Assembly (NCBI GenBank): GCA_043228905.1
Contig: JBHGNT010000015.1
Span: 5,704,001 to 5,768,000 of the forward strand
Reading direction: 5' to 3'
From: Azolla caroliniana
Taxonomy: Eukaryota; Polypodiophyta
Length of the DNA stretch: 64,000 nucleotides
Under the pieces are notes generated by a model that did no database searches, had not been told where the DNA came from, and was given only the letters and a program-made list of their open reading frames with translations. The position numbers and the translations under genes are program-made. Of the stretch, positions 31,364 through 42,845 are shown one piece after another (the first letter of the stretch is position 1; each line of letters starts with the position of its first letter).

Positions 31364-31907
31364 TACGAATCGGCAACGGTTCGGTTTAGGCTTAACCGGT
31401 TTGGCCTAGCGCAAACCTAAACGGCAACGGTTCAGTGAGTAGTCAAGCCTAAACCGTTTTGGGGTTCTCAAACCTAAACCAAACCAATCACTAAACCAGT
31501 TTGGTCTAAACCAGTTTGGGAACTAATTTGTGAATTGGTTTGGGACAAATAACCTTAAAAGGTGTGAAGAAAGCCAAAAAAACATCTCTACCACTTCCTC
31601 CTACTCTTCTTCTCCTCTTCATAATTCCCACCCCCCTCGGCCTTACCACCGATAAGTCCTTCAACTCCGAGTCCCACATCCACGACTCTCTGTAGAATAC
31701 TACGATTAATCTGTTGATGTAACCCTTCCATGACCTCTCGATTGCTATTGCCCATCCCTCAACCACCTTCATGTCGAGCTTGCCACATCCTTGGTCCTAG
31801 GTCTAATTCGGAGAGAATTGGAGCTTCAACTAAGTTTTCATCTATATGTACAAAAAGAAGAAACAATGTATATAACAAGAAGGAGGTCCTTGTCCTCATC
31901 CACTATG

Positions 31908-31968
<61 letters not shown>

Positions 31969-32126
31969 AATTCTAACTTCTATCTTTCTAAACCCTAATT
32001 ATTAAATAAGATAAACGGCTTAACCGGTTTGAACTGGTTTGGCAAGGCTCAAGCCGAGCTAAGCTCCTAAGCTGCTAAGACATTTTAAACCGATTTAGGC
32101 TTGAGTTGGGTCATTGCCAATCCCTA
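31364..32126. mobile_element. Non-autonomous hAT-type transposon (763 bp) with 8-bp target duplication
   Basis: Ends TACGAATCGGCAACGG (left) and TAGGGATTGGCAATGA (right, reverse strand) are imperfect inverted repeats of the plant hAT type. AGTAGGAC flanks both sides (31356-31363 and 32127-32134), the 8-bp duplication expected of hAT. The interior has subterminal AACCGGTTTGG repeats and a (CT)n(CA)n microsatellite at about 31911-31969. No transposase is encoded. Confidence 0.85.
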
Positions 32127-32134
32127 AGTAGGAC

Positions 32135-33049
32135 TTTACTAATGAATTTTGTGATTGAGCACATTGTAATTGTGAGAGAAATTCATGGAAGATTAGGTTG
32201 AGTTTGTGTGGAATGCATAATCAAATGTGATCAAACATAGAGCATTGTACCAAATTCTATTACCCAAACTCTTGGCTTGTTTAAGGAAAAATGCACATAG
32301 TCGATTAGTCTCCTTGCTTATGTATAAACATGACGTCTCACATGTATTAGTGCATGCAATTGATAAAGAATCTAGGTTTGTAGTTAGGTGCAACATATGT
32401 AATATAATGTGTGAAGCATTGTCGTACAGTTTGTGATTGATGCGTCGAACTGTCGGGGTTTTGTGCGAGCAGAGTTTGTAATGAAAAGGGATGGAGATAG
32501 TGTATGATGCAAGAGGCAAAGAGTATATGATAAAAATAAGTTTTATTCTATTGACAAATTACAATACAAGATTACCAAAGTTAAAAGTGCTCAATCGTAA
32601 AGATGGTACTTTATCTCTATCAAACTTCGATTGAACCCTAGACTTCAATCTTGAGAGACAAGGTACTTTACAAATGAGTTATCTTCATTGATTATTTCAT
32701 TGATTGATGCCTACATACTTGCTTTCCTTATATTTATATAAGGTTTCAAATGCATGCAATGAATGTGAGAGTGCATGAAATGCTTGTAATGCAGGTGATG
32801 TGTGATCGGCACGTGACACACATGCACTACATGTAATGTATTCAACTTCCTACAATCTAATAGGAAACAAGCAAAAAGATCCAAAAGACACATAGTAGCC
32901 AGATTTTATATTATGATTAGATGCAAGAAATGAAAATGTGGTTTGGAAGATGGGATGCAACAACTTGCTTCATGATGCATCGATAAATCCCTCTATAAAG
33001 AAGGTCTTTTGCAACACCACATGATACGGGAAAAATGTGGAGGCTCACG
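32135..33049. other. AT-rich intergenic sequence
   Basis: No convincing frames or element ends seen. CATGCA-rich stretch around 32745-32840. Confidence 0.45.
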
Positions 33050-33167
33050 TTGTCGTGAAGCAATTGCTTTACAATATTAAAAGAAATTCAAATGTCATAT
33101 CAAGTGACATTTATAAGGCTCGAACCCATAACCTCATATACTAAACCATGAGTATGAACAATTAGGA
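33050..33167 (-). repeat. SINE-like repeat, copy a
   Basis: On the minus strand: TGGTTTAGTATATGAGG, then GGGTTCGAGCC (B box), then about 70 bp ending GCTTCACGACAAC. The tail and B-box layout match copies at 39963 and 40107. Confidence 0.5.
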
Positions 33168-35262
33168 AAAGCTCTTCTATAAAGTTTTATAATTAACTTA
33201 TAAGAATATGGTTTCTCTATTCAACAAAGAATATGGTTTTGTAGTTAGATGCAATATATGTTATATGATATGTGAAGCATGAGCTTCATCATGTTGCGAT
33301 ACATTGGCGTTGCAAAACAACCTCATTCACAAAGTAATCTATTGATGCCTTATGAAGCAAGTTGTGCCTTATCATTCATTGCTTTGAGAAAGCAGAAGTT
33401 CCCTAAATATAATGTGATGGTGTTTCCTTATTCATGTTTCATAAGGTTTCAAGGCAAAGAGGAGTGGTTTAAAGTGGATCCCTCATTCATAGATATTTTC
33501 GAGTATTTTTATTCTCTAAGTTGTTATAATTGGGAGTAATACTATCTCTTGACTATCAATTTAGACAATTTTTTTATTTTAATTAAAAAAGGTTTGCTTT
33601 AAAAAACTCATGCGCAAATGGTTCAAGCTTATTTAAAATTTCTTGACCATTGAGAATAAGTTAATATAAAGGATCCTTCTAGCTAATTTGGGTGATGGAA
33701 TGAGTTAGAAATCATGTCAATCCGCCAACACTAGAATGCTTGAATTTTTGTTATTAAAAAAAATAGTTTATTTTGGATCATTGAGATATATTTAAGTTAT
33801 GGCCAAAGGGATTCAAGTTTGTGCTGTGAAAGTCATAAAGTAGTGGAAATACTTTTGGATTAAGTAAATTTCCTCAAACAAAGATACTACATATCCCATG
33901 GTAGAGGTAGAGAGAGAGCATGTCATTAGGCATGCGTGCATTTTGAATACAAATCTACACGTTGGTGGATTGAATTTTATTGTTCGAATACATTGTGGTA
34001 TTTTTGCATTGTCAACCGAAAGAGGACAAAGTACTAACTTTATACCACTAAGGAAATAGTTGATGCGCATCTTGAAAATCCTTTCTACAAGTGACATAAA
34101 TTTAATTGTGCAACCTAAACGAATGTGAAACAAGGGAACTTGGAAGGTTCAAAGGACATACCGTGTTTGTTCAATCACAGCCTTTCATAATAATTTAATC
34201 GCCTTATCAAAAGCCACCACATATTTATTCTATTTACATGTAGATTTTTTATTTCTTCCAAAAACTACATGTAGAATTTTAGTTCTAGAAGAGTGAATCA
34301 TGCAACATTATAATCAATGGAATATTAACCTATTAGATGTACCTAGCAACCTATAATGTTACATAGATAGGTCATATTTATTACGTGTAAAATAAATAAT
34401 AAAATAGTTAAAATTTCAATTGGACCCCTAGTAAAAAAAAACTAGTGTACTTAATGCATTTTATTATGATAATATATCACCATAGTTATATTTTAGGTTT
34501 GGCTAGGTCTAGACTTTATATTTTCAATATTAACAAGGTAGTTTATGGTATTTATGCTTCTAATTGTAACGTTAGGAACTTAACATGCATACCATTCTCT
34601 CATATTGGGAACTTTATGTTTTAAGGGAGATTCTGAAGTTTGATTGATTGGTTAATCTTTTGGAAGATAATGCATGATTGTATGCTTGTTATTATAAAAA
34701 AGGAACCAATGAGATCATTGCATGAAGAAACCTAAGTCTAGAAAGGTTTTACAAAGTCTAGGTATAATAATATGGCATCGAAATTACAAACCCTATTTAA
34801 GTTAATTTGAGCATATCTTACATGTTTATTCATCACTACATTTAATATGAGCATGTTATACATATTTATTCATCGCTACATTTAGAGACAAAGGTAAGTG
34901 CATCACTTTGATATACTTGTAACTTGTAGGCTTGTAGCTATTAAAATATGAAACTTCCAAATTTATTTAATACAAAAAACAACGAAAATGGAATTATGAA
35001 AAACCATGCAGGGATTGAGACAATAACAAATGTCCAATTCAGAATAGAAAATACATGTATTAAGTTGGAGACAAACAATATAAATCTAAGACCATCCTCT
35101 TCAAAGAATGGATTTAATGTTGGGGACATTATAAAACTCTTCATAATTTAAGTTTGGGAGCCCTTCACACTGACAATTCACCCCAAAGAAAATGGCTTTA
35201 CAACATTGACATTAACAAATGGTTTCTACAATGCAAAGTAGGGAAAACGATGGCATTACCCT
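33168..35262. other. AT-rich intergenic sequence
   Basis: Nothing recognised apart from short non-conserved frames, the longest about 106 codons. No LTR, TIR or RNA signals found. Confidence 0.45.
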
Positions 35263-37914
35263 TTAAAAGGCGAGATAATTGTCGATAAGATTGTTGAACT
35301 TCTTTTGACGACCAAAATTTTGGGAACCTTTTCCATACTCACTGTCGTGTGAGTGAGTCGATTCATTTCCATTTGAGTCTTCGTACTCAGGCATTTTGGC
35401 CTTACCTTTGGTATCCATCTTCGGACTTGGCCACAACGTGCTTTGGTCGCTTGGAGGCTCTTGTGGTCCACTCAACCTGGTTGAGATTGGACTTTCCACT
35501 GATGTGAGCCTCGGTCAATCATCCTCCTCTGCATCTGTGTCGAACTCGGTTTCAACTATGTCGGATAGGGCTGATTCGACTGTATACCAAGATGCCGACT
35601 CGTTGAATACTACATCCCTACTCACTCGTACCTTCTTGGTGGAAGGATTGAAGCACTTATACCCTTTTTGCTTGAGTGAGTACCCTACGAGTATACATTT
35701 CTCCAACTTGGGATCGAGCTTCTCCCACTTCTCTTCAGGAATATGTACATATGCCATTGAACTGAATATCCTGACGTGGGATAGATCCGGTTTCTTCCCA
35801 TAGAGCTTTTTGCAGGGGGTAACATCGTGCACTCCTGATGTTGTGCAGCAATTCATTAGGTAGACGACCGTATTCGCCCCTTCAGCCCAATATGATTTTG
35901 GCAGATGTTTCTCATTCATCATTGCCCTTGCCACCTCGAGTATGTGCCGATTCTTGCGTTCGGCTACTCCGTTCTACTAAGGTATGTGTCAACAAGTAAA
36001 CTCCCGCCGGATTCCTTCTTGTCGAAGTTATGCGGTAAAGGCGCCAAAGAAGTACTCTTTGTCGCCGTCCGATCGAAGGCATCGTACATGACGATTGGTT
36101 GCCTTTTCGACTTCATTCTTGAATTTCTGGAAGTGCGAGAACACTTCACTCTTCTGGTGCATGGGATAAATCTAGGTATGTCTGGAGAAGTCTTCGATGA
36201 ACGTTACGTAGTACTAACAACCACTGAATGTTGCCGTCTGGGTTGGTCCCCATACATCTGAATGTATTACATCCGGGATCCCTTTGCTTACGTTCCTCAC
36301 CTTTGGGAATGGTTGTCGGTGTTGTTTGCCGAATTCACAAGCTTTGCACATGCTTGCAATTTCCTTTTCGGCAAAAGTCAGGACTCCGATGACGACTTCT
36401 TTCTACTACATTCCTTTGAGCTTTTGTAGGTTGATGTGGCCTATCTGTTTGTGCCAGAACTCTATGTCAGTGTTGCCCTTTCGGCCCTTGGCATACATTG
36501 CTTATTTCATCTCGTGAGAATCGAGGATTAACATTCGGCCTTCTCTTAGACCGCGAGCGATAATTTGGCCTTCCTTTTCGATGAAGCAATCACCGTCGTT
36601 GAATCGAACTTGCATGCATTGTTCCATGATATGACCGACCGAGACCAAATTCTTCGTTATAGTTGGAACACGCAACACGTTCTTGATGTAGGTCTGATTC
36701 CCTTCTTTGCCGAAAGGGACATTTTCGACATGTTGAATGGGGTGAATTTAGTCATCCCTAGTTTCCACATATGTGGGTCGTTCAGGTTTTCGTAGCTCTC
36801 GAAACCAATCTTCATGAGACGTCATGTGATTGGATGCACCCGAATCGACAAACCATACATTTTCCTAGTTGGAGATGCTTGTCGGACATGATGTCGTCAT
36901 TGACTTCGCTCTATGTCGCATCATGAACATTCCGCCATGATCATCGTAGTCGGAGTTGGAGGCTTAGTTGGTAAGTTGTCGGCTTGTGGAAGTTGACTCA
37001 CTCTTCTTTTTCCGACACTCTGCCTCATAGTGGCCGAATTTACCACAATATTCGCACTGGGCGGGATTGTTTTGTCAGCTAGGTCCAGCATGATTGCTCC
37101 CCCTCCTTCTGGACACTCCACCTCTATGTTCTCGGGGTTGCTCTTGGTTGTGTCAGCCTTGCTCGAATCAGCCTCTTCTTCCACGACCTTGTCCTCTTCC
37201 TCCATTGAAGTTCAAATATAGCATTTGTCCTTCTTGCGCATTGCTTCTTGTTCGAACATGATTCTCCTCGACTAGTAACATCGACTGGAGATCAAAGAAG
37301 GAGGGAGGATTCTCCCTCGCGAGGATTGTCGACCGAATGGCTCCGAACCGAGGTGTTAAGCTGTCGAGGCAAATCTGCACCATTTCATCGTCGTCAATGC
37401 TAACATTGATCGACCCAAGGGCATCACATAGTTCCTTGATCTTCAAGGAGTAGTTGTCGATTGACATGTCCCTTTGTTGTATACCGTTCAACTCTTGATG
37501 GAGTAGAAGCTTTATTGCGGTCGTGGTGGCCGCGAAGATCTTCTTGAGGTTCCCCCACGCCTCCTTCGGCATTTTAGCCTCTTGGATGTAACCGAGCATG
37601 TGATCATGGACACATGATGCAAGGCAGTACAACACATGACTCACCGCTTGCTCCCAAGCTGGGTAGTCAACATGTGGTGGGTTGGGTTGATTTTCGTTTG
37701 CTCCTTCGACATAACTCCAATAGCCTTGGCCAACAAGGTATTGGTGCATCGTGTACTGCCAAGATGCAAAGTTGTTTCGGTCAAGCTTCTCAGTAGGAAG
37801 AGCGCTTCCCATCTGAGTGTTCATGTTGAGCTTCTTCTTCTTCTCTTTGATACAAACTATACAGGTTGTTGCTACAGTGATCAGTCTGTTCTTTCCGAAC
37901 TCAGGATTGGGCAC
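35263..37914 (-). pseudogene. Copia E gag-protease-integrase, truncated before RT
   Basis: Gag is open from 37914 to 37168 (KLDRNNFASWQYTMHQYLVGQGYWSYVEG; LSIDNYSLKIKELCDALG; AIRSTILAREN); the likely start is MNTQMGS at about 37824. Next comes zinc knuckle QCEYCGKFGHYEAEC (about 37060-37015), protease FVDSGASNHMTSHEDWF (about 36870), pre-integrase EFWHKQIGHINLQKLKG, and integrase with IHSDVWGP, FIEDFSRHT and RSDGDKEYF (DKEY for the usual GKEY). The C-terminal part is open at 35934-35515 (YWAEGANTVVYLMN, HVRIFSSMAYVHIPEEKWEKLD). Stops and shifts break 37168-35940. It ends at about 35263 with no RT, RNase H or 3' LTR. Same family as copia C. Confidence 0.85.
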
Positions 37915-37965
37915 AACACACGCAGAGGCGATGGACTTCGATCAAGCAACCACATGCTCTGCTAC

Positions 37966-37977
37966 CATGTAAAGAAT
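37966..37977 (-). other. Copia E primer binding site
   Basis: Minus strand TGGTAGCAGAGC directly after the LTR, one change from TGGTATCAGAGC. Confidence 0.8.
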
Positions 37978-38016
37978 CATATGGATTCTGTGCAGCGGAA
38001 GAAGTGTGTGTGTGTG

Positions 38017-38071
<55 letters not shown>

Positions 38072-38352
38072 CAAGATTACAGAAAAACAGAAAATTGTAT
38101 TACAAGGAAACAAGAATGACCAACAGTTACAAAGAGAAGGAGAAGGTGCTTATGTAGTCACCTTCTCTCTTGATTCTCTCACTAGAGGCGCCTCTTGGGA
38201 GAGCAGTCGAGTCTTAACTACTTAAAGAATATGTGTCATAGGTATTAACTTCTATGACACACTAGTTACTATACAAGGAGGTGGGGTGGTCACACACTTG
38301 AGTATCCTAGAGTGTGTTCCCATACACAGGAAGTTGAGTTTGATTCTTAACA
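37978..38352 (-). mobile_element. Copia E 5' LTR (375 bp)
   Basis: Minus strand begins TGTTAAGAATCAAACTCAAC at 38352 and ends GATTCTTTACA at 37978. A GA microsatellite (about 38021-38069) lies near the inner end. Its size and ends match the LTR at 362-732. Confidence 0.85.
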
Positions 38353-38383
38353 TTATCTTTAGTGTATACTTTTTTTCTCTATG

Positions 38384-38406
38384 CCCCCCCCCCCCCCCCC
38401 CCCCCC
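38384..38406. repeat. Homopolymer tract of 23 C
   Basis: An uninterrupted C run, G on the other strand, within a probable degenerate plus-strand copia LTR that ends TTTCTTTACA at 38504. Confidence 0.9.
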
Positions 38407-38504
38407 AACACATACACACATAGACACGCATAATCTTACTTAATCTATTTTGTTGAATATATACAGTTGATCCTCTAAAGAACCACATTTTCTCTTTCTT
38501 TACA

Positions 38505-38667
38505 TGATATCAAACCGTTAATATCATTCATAGGCATAACTTCTTAGTTTGAATGTGTTTCTCCTTGACAACACTATTTAAGAATAATCAATTCATCCAC
38601 ATCAATTTGGTTGTGAACTCATATTGTAGTTTTGCGACATAGATCGTGCATGAAGACACGCATGGGT

Positions 38668-38713
<46 letters not shown>

Positions 38714-39300
38714 GTCATATGAGAAGCTTGACCAATGTAACTTTGCATCATGGAAATATAAGATGCAAGATGCATCAATACCTTGTAGGACAAAGTTATC
38801 AGGGTTGTAGTCAAGGCAACCTTAACAACATGCCCATTATGACAAATGCCAACTATATGGGATGGCAACAAGGTTCAAGCTACATCACATGTTTTATGAC
38901 ATGCATTCACAAAGACATGCTTGACTGCGTACATGACCCAAAGACACTAAATAAATCACATGAAAACTTGAAGAATATATTTTTCATGAACATGACCACT
39001 TACAAACATGAATTCCAACAAGAATTGAACAACATTCAACAAAAGGGTGTATTAAACAATGATTACATCCTCAAGATCAAATCAGTGTGTGATTTTGTTG
39101 CCTCCATTGACATGCTTGTGAATGAGAAGAGGCGATGGATATATGCCGCAATGGCCTCGGACAATAGTTTAGTTCATTGAGAGCAACTATGATCACTAGA
39201 GAAACACTAGCATCATCCTGTGACATCCAATCAATGTTGTTTTAAAAGAAAAGATATGTTCACATGAAGAGTAATATAGACTTTTTAATACAAATTCTAT
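38505..39300 (+). pseudogene. Degenerate plus-strand copia PBS and gag
   Basis: TGATATCAAACC at 38505-38516 is a worn PBS right after an LTR-like TTTCTTTACA. Gag pieces follow: MHQYLVGQSYQGC, HKDMLDCVHDPKTLNKSHENLKNIF, FQQELNNIQQKGVLNNDYILKIKSVCDFVASIDM, then in another frame RATMITRETLASSCDIQSMLF. These are collinear with copia E gag. A CT repeat (about 38671-38710) lies near the start. No later domains are found. Confidence 0.75.
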
Positions 39301-39309
39301 ACTCTACAC

Positions 39310-39962
39310 TCTGACAATGATCAAATTTTATTCTATCTCTATGAGAGACAAAGAAGATTGGGTGGCAAAAGATTCAACGACAAAACGTAGACTCCCAACC
39401 CCAACACAAAAAGGGAAGAAAAAGTGGAAGAATTAAAAACCGGAAGAAGAGGGAGTTTGAGAGGACACTTAGTGTAAAGAAAGATATATGAAAGACATAA
39501 GAGAAACAATGAGTCTCCAATCATAAGAATAATTTAGTTGCATTGTTTGGATCAAATACGTGACAGAATACTATGCTTTACCAAAGATGCTTATGATCCT
39601 CTTTGGGTGATAATGATGGATGATGAGATGCAAGCTCTCTACAACAACACGATAAAGTACAACACAAGAAGGTCATTAATTGTTGAAGGGTCTACAATGT
39701 AACAACTCCAATGGATTGGTCAATTGTTACAAAGCCCAATTAAGTGCCTAGGGTTTTGGACAAACCTACAACATCAATTGTGATGGGGCTTTAGTTCTTG
39801 TGGTAAAGGTGATGATCATGCATATTGTTCTAATGCATATCATGAAGAAGGCATACTAGCTATATCAAAAGACATGAGCAATAACTTCCTCCAAGGAGGG
39901 GTTGGGAAATTCTACGTGCAACAACCTCCCAAATTAGTTGGAATCTTACTAACATATCATAC
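39310..39962. other. Unrecognised sequence between copia gag and SINE copies
   Basis: No intact frame. Faint copia-like wording (GSNT..QNTMLYQ) is too weak to call. Confidence 0.35.
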
Positions 39963-40088
39963 GTTGTCGTGAAGAATGTGCTTCACGATATAAAAATGAG
40001 CTTAAATGTTGTATTTAATAATATTTGAGAGACTTGAACCCACATCCTCATATACGATGTACAATGTACATACCACTAGGCTAGGCTA
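39963..40088 (-). repeat. SINE-like repeat, copy b
   Basis: Minus strand begins CCTAGCCTAGTGGTATGT (A box), with GATGTGGGTTCAAGTC (B box) about 35 nt on, and a tail ending GAAGCACATTCTTCACGACAAC. Confidence 0.6.
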
Positions 40089-40106
40089 TTTATTTGTAAA
40101 AGTGTG

Positions 40107-40235
40107 TAATAAATGTGCTTCATGATATAAGAATGAAGCTATATATTGTATTAAGTAAAATTGAGGGACTTGAAGCCTCAACCTTGTATACCAAGCACCA
40201 AGCATACACCACTAAACTAGGTTAGTTATTTTAAA
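40107..40235 (-). repeat. SINE-like repeat, copy c
   Basis: Minus strand CCTAGTTTAGTGGTGTATGC and GGCTTCAAGTCC boxes with the same tail (ATATCATGAAGCACATTT). It lies in tandem with copy b, about 18 bp apart. Confidence 0.6.
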
Positions 40236-40475
40236 ATGCATTTTCATCATTATACTTATCCCATATCTATTTTCATACATAGCCATCATTCATCACATGC
40301 AATGCATGTACGCCAAATGGCGATCATACATTACATGTAACTCATGCATTGCATGCATGCCATGCTCCCATACATTACCATATGCATGGCAACACTTATA
40401 TAAAGAGGGGAAAGGGAAAACAAGGGAAGGAAAGAGAAGAGAGAGTGAGAAAATAATACAATCAAGTAAAGAAGA

Positions 40476-40540
40476 CTAGCTCATTGGGTGGAGAACCTCT
40501 CGTTTCGAAGTTGAGGTCGTGGGTTCAAATCAAGGGTCGG
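40476..40540 (+). repeat. tRNA-derived SINE-like head, different family
   Basis: TAGCTCATTGGGTGGAGAAC (A box) and GTCGTGGGTTCAAATC (B box) are about 35 nt apart, the spacing of a tRNA promoter. Confidence 0.5.
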
Positions 40541-40704
40541 TATTGAAAAGATTCATCTTGCGATCAAGGATTGTAAAGTTGGTAAAATATTATATTTTCA
40601 ATATACATCATGTTTATATCATATACTCTTGTTCTTTGAATCATATTTTGTCTCAATCTTCTTTCTTGAAATTATACATTGTCTCTATCTTTTATCTATG
40701 CTCG

Positions 40705-40737
<33 letters not shown>

Positions 40738-41011
40738 TTACTCGTAACTCTTCTTCTTACTGTCCTTAACCATTCTATCATCACCATACAAGCCTTATTA
40801 AAAGTTAAGTTTCTTCAACTCCCCTTAACCTTAGTCCCCGCGACTTCGCCGCACGAACCACAACTACCCCAACAACGTTGGTTGTAGAATCCATTGTGTT
40901 TAAAAAAATCATCGAGGATGTGACACTCTAAGATCATATAATATCTATACATAGGCTTTTGCATGCCAATGTTGTAGGACTTTGTCAATGTGTTAGCTTA
41001 CTCTTAGGGCA

Positions 41012-41075
41012 CCACACTCATTTTCTTGTATGTTGATGACCTAGTAATCAATAGGGAGCATGTGATCACCATAAA
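41012..41075 (+). pseudogene. Copia RT fragment with YVDD
   Basis: TLIFLYVDDLVINREHVITI is encoded at about 41014-41073, the copia RT catalytic block. The flanks are not recognisable. Confidence 0.65.
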
Positions 41076-41232
41076 GTAAAATCTCTACTTATTGCCATGT
41101 CTGAAAAGAAGAATAGGATGAGCTCCATTGCCCAAACTACCTCACAGAATCTTATTCTCCTAACAACACAACATCTCACGTGAACTTGTTCAAATATAAC
41201 ATGAAAAATGAAAAGCCAATCACAGCCCATTG

Positions 41233-42362
41233 TTGTGAAAATTTCCATTTAAAAAAGTTATTCTTAAATAAGCATGAAGTGTGAAATTTAGAACCTAAGA
41301 CCTTTTCTCTTTAAGTGAAAGTATAAAACGCTAGAATAATTATTAAATAAAAGTGTTCGCATAGATTTATGCAATTGAATCATTCTATTTAAACTAAAGC
41401 ATGAGCACTAAGTGTTGACATGCTCTAGCTAATAGTTGGCAATGGTTTGGTTTGAACCGAACTGAACCGCGAAATTGTGGCTTAACGGTCTAAATGGTTC
41501 GGTTCGGTCTGGTTCAAGTTCAAGTTTTTTTTAACAGTTCGGTTTCGATTTGCTTTGGTTTGGGGGGTGAAAGGTTCGGTTTCAACGCTTAGGAACCGTG
41601 GTTTAAACAGTTTAATGGTTTTTAAAAAAAAATTTAAACAATCTTTTCATTTTTAAGCCTAATTCTCACATTTTAGGAAAATCTTTAAATTTTTTAAAAT
41701 TAAAAATTAAAAATAATGAGAAAAATTAAAAATTAAAAATTTTGACCTAAGTTGAAAACCGAAACCGAACCACAAAACTACGCTTTTAATAGTTTTGATT
41801 TTTTTTAAATGGTTCGATTTAACGGTTTCGTGGTGTTTTTTTTTCATAAAAATTTATCCTCCATTGGTATTAAAATTAGAGTGGTGAAAGGCAATATACA
41901 AAATTGTCCACTATTACAATGAATATTGTATACTCATGCTGAATGGCTGTAGCCAATCTTTCTAGGTAAAGATAAGTAATCTTTCTAACCAATCTTGCTC
42001 ATGTTCAGCATATCCAAGACTAACGTGTTCATCCAGCAATCCCTTTCTTTTGGTTCGTGGTTCGGTTCAGTTCAAGTTTCAAAAAATTTAAATGGTTCAG
42101 TTTCAAACCGGTTTGGTTTTGACACTCTCGAACCGAACCGAACCATTTCCGATTGTTAGCTCTAGCCCTTAGTGCATGTGAGGTATCCTGTAGTGGGCAT
42201 CTAATCTTATATTTATTAGAGGAAAAAGGAAAGAAAACAAGTATTTTATGTGTAGGGAGAATACAAGAGCAACATGGCTCACAACTTTTGGACAATAGGG
42301 TAGACATATCAAGTGTAAGCGAATACTTCAATAAATAAAATTACATTTTTTCTATTTGTGTA
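41233..42362. repeat. LTR-like repeat, left copy (split by a hAT-type element)
   Basis: Matches 47091-47478 in order: AAATAAGCAYRAAGT, ACCTTATCTCTTT-like block, GTGAGCACTAAGTG.TGACATGC, GGGCATCTTA, GAAAACAAGTAT, ATACAAGAGCAACATGG and TACTTCAATAAATAAA. Without the insertion at 41429-42159 it is about 400 bp. The TATA-like and AATAAA signals resemble an LTR, but no clean TG...CA ends or PBS are visible. Confidence 0.5.
41429..42159. mobile_element. Second non-autonomous hAT-type element (~731 bp)
   Basis: Left end CTAATAGTTGGCAATGGTTTGG, right end (reverse strand) CTAACAATCGGAAATGGTTCGG. CTCTAG lies on both sides as part of a target duplication (full 8 bp not unambiguous). The interior is full of AACCGAACCG/CGGTTCGGTT. 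The paralogous repeat at about 47255 reads straight through without this insert. No transposase. Confidence 0.75.
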
Positions 42363-42845
42363 TGTCTTGTATTGGTTTTGTGTATTGGATAATTTAGGGT
42401 TGTGATGGAGAGATGAGATGGAGGTGAACACTATTGGTTATGATGAGACAAGTGTGTACAAATATGAAGAAAGAAGAGTTCTTATGAGGATCAAGATCAT
42501 CATGGTTGCGATCATGATGAGGTACGTGAAAATGAAGAAGAAGACACAAGGAGATTAGATAAGTATGGAGACCATAGTTGTCGTGCTTGTGGTTGTGATG
42601 ATCCATGAAATGTAGAAGAAGATCATGAGAGATGGTTGAAAAACGAAGGAAACCATGAAGAAGCGAGGATGCAGAAGGCATTGACGACTACAGAACAAGT
42701 CGTGGGAGGCGCGAACAATGCAACAACCACGACAGGTACGTACCAAACGAACAGGAGGTTGGCAACAAAACAGCCACATACACCATTTACAATTGGACTG
42801 TACATGCGGGTAGGGGAGTCTAATGCATCCCCCCCAACCATCGCC
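42363..42845. other. Purine-rich spacer
   Basis: GATGAAGAAGA-type low-complexity sequence. Similar wording recurs at 46250-46500. No supported gene. Confidence 0.4.

Noticed and set aside
42394-42841. His/Asp-rich minus-strand frames
   Set aside because: They arise from GATGAT-rich low-complexity DNA and no family is recognised.
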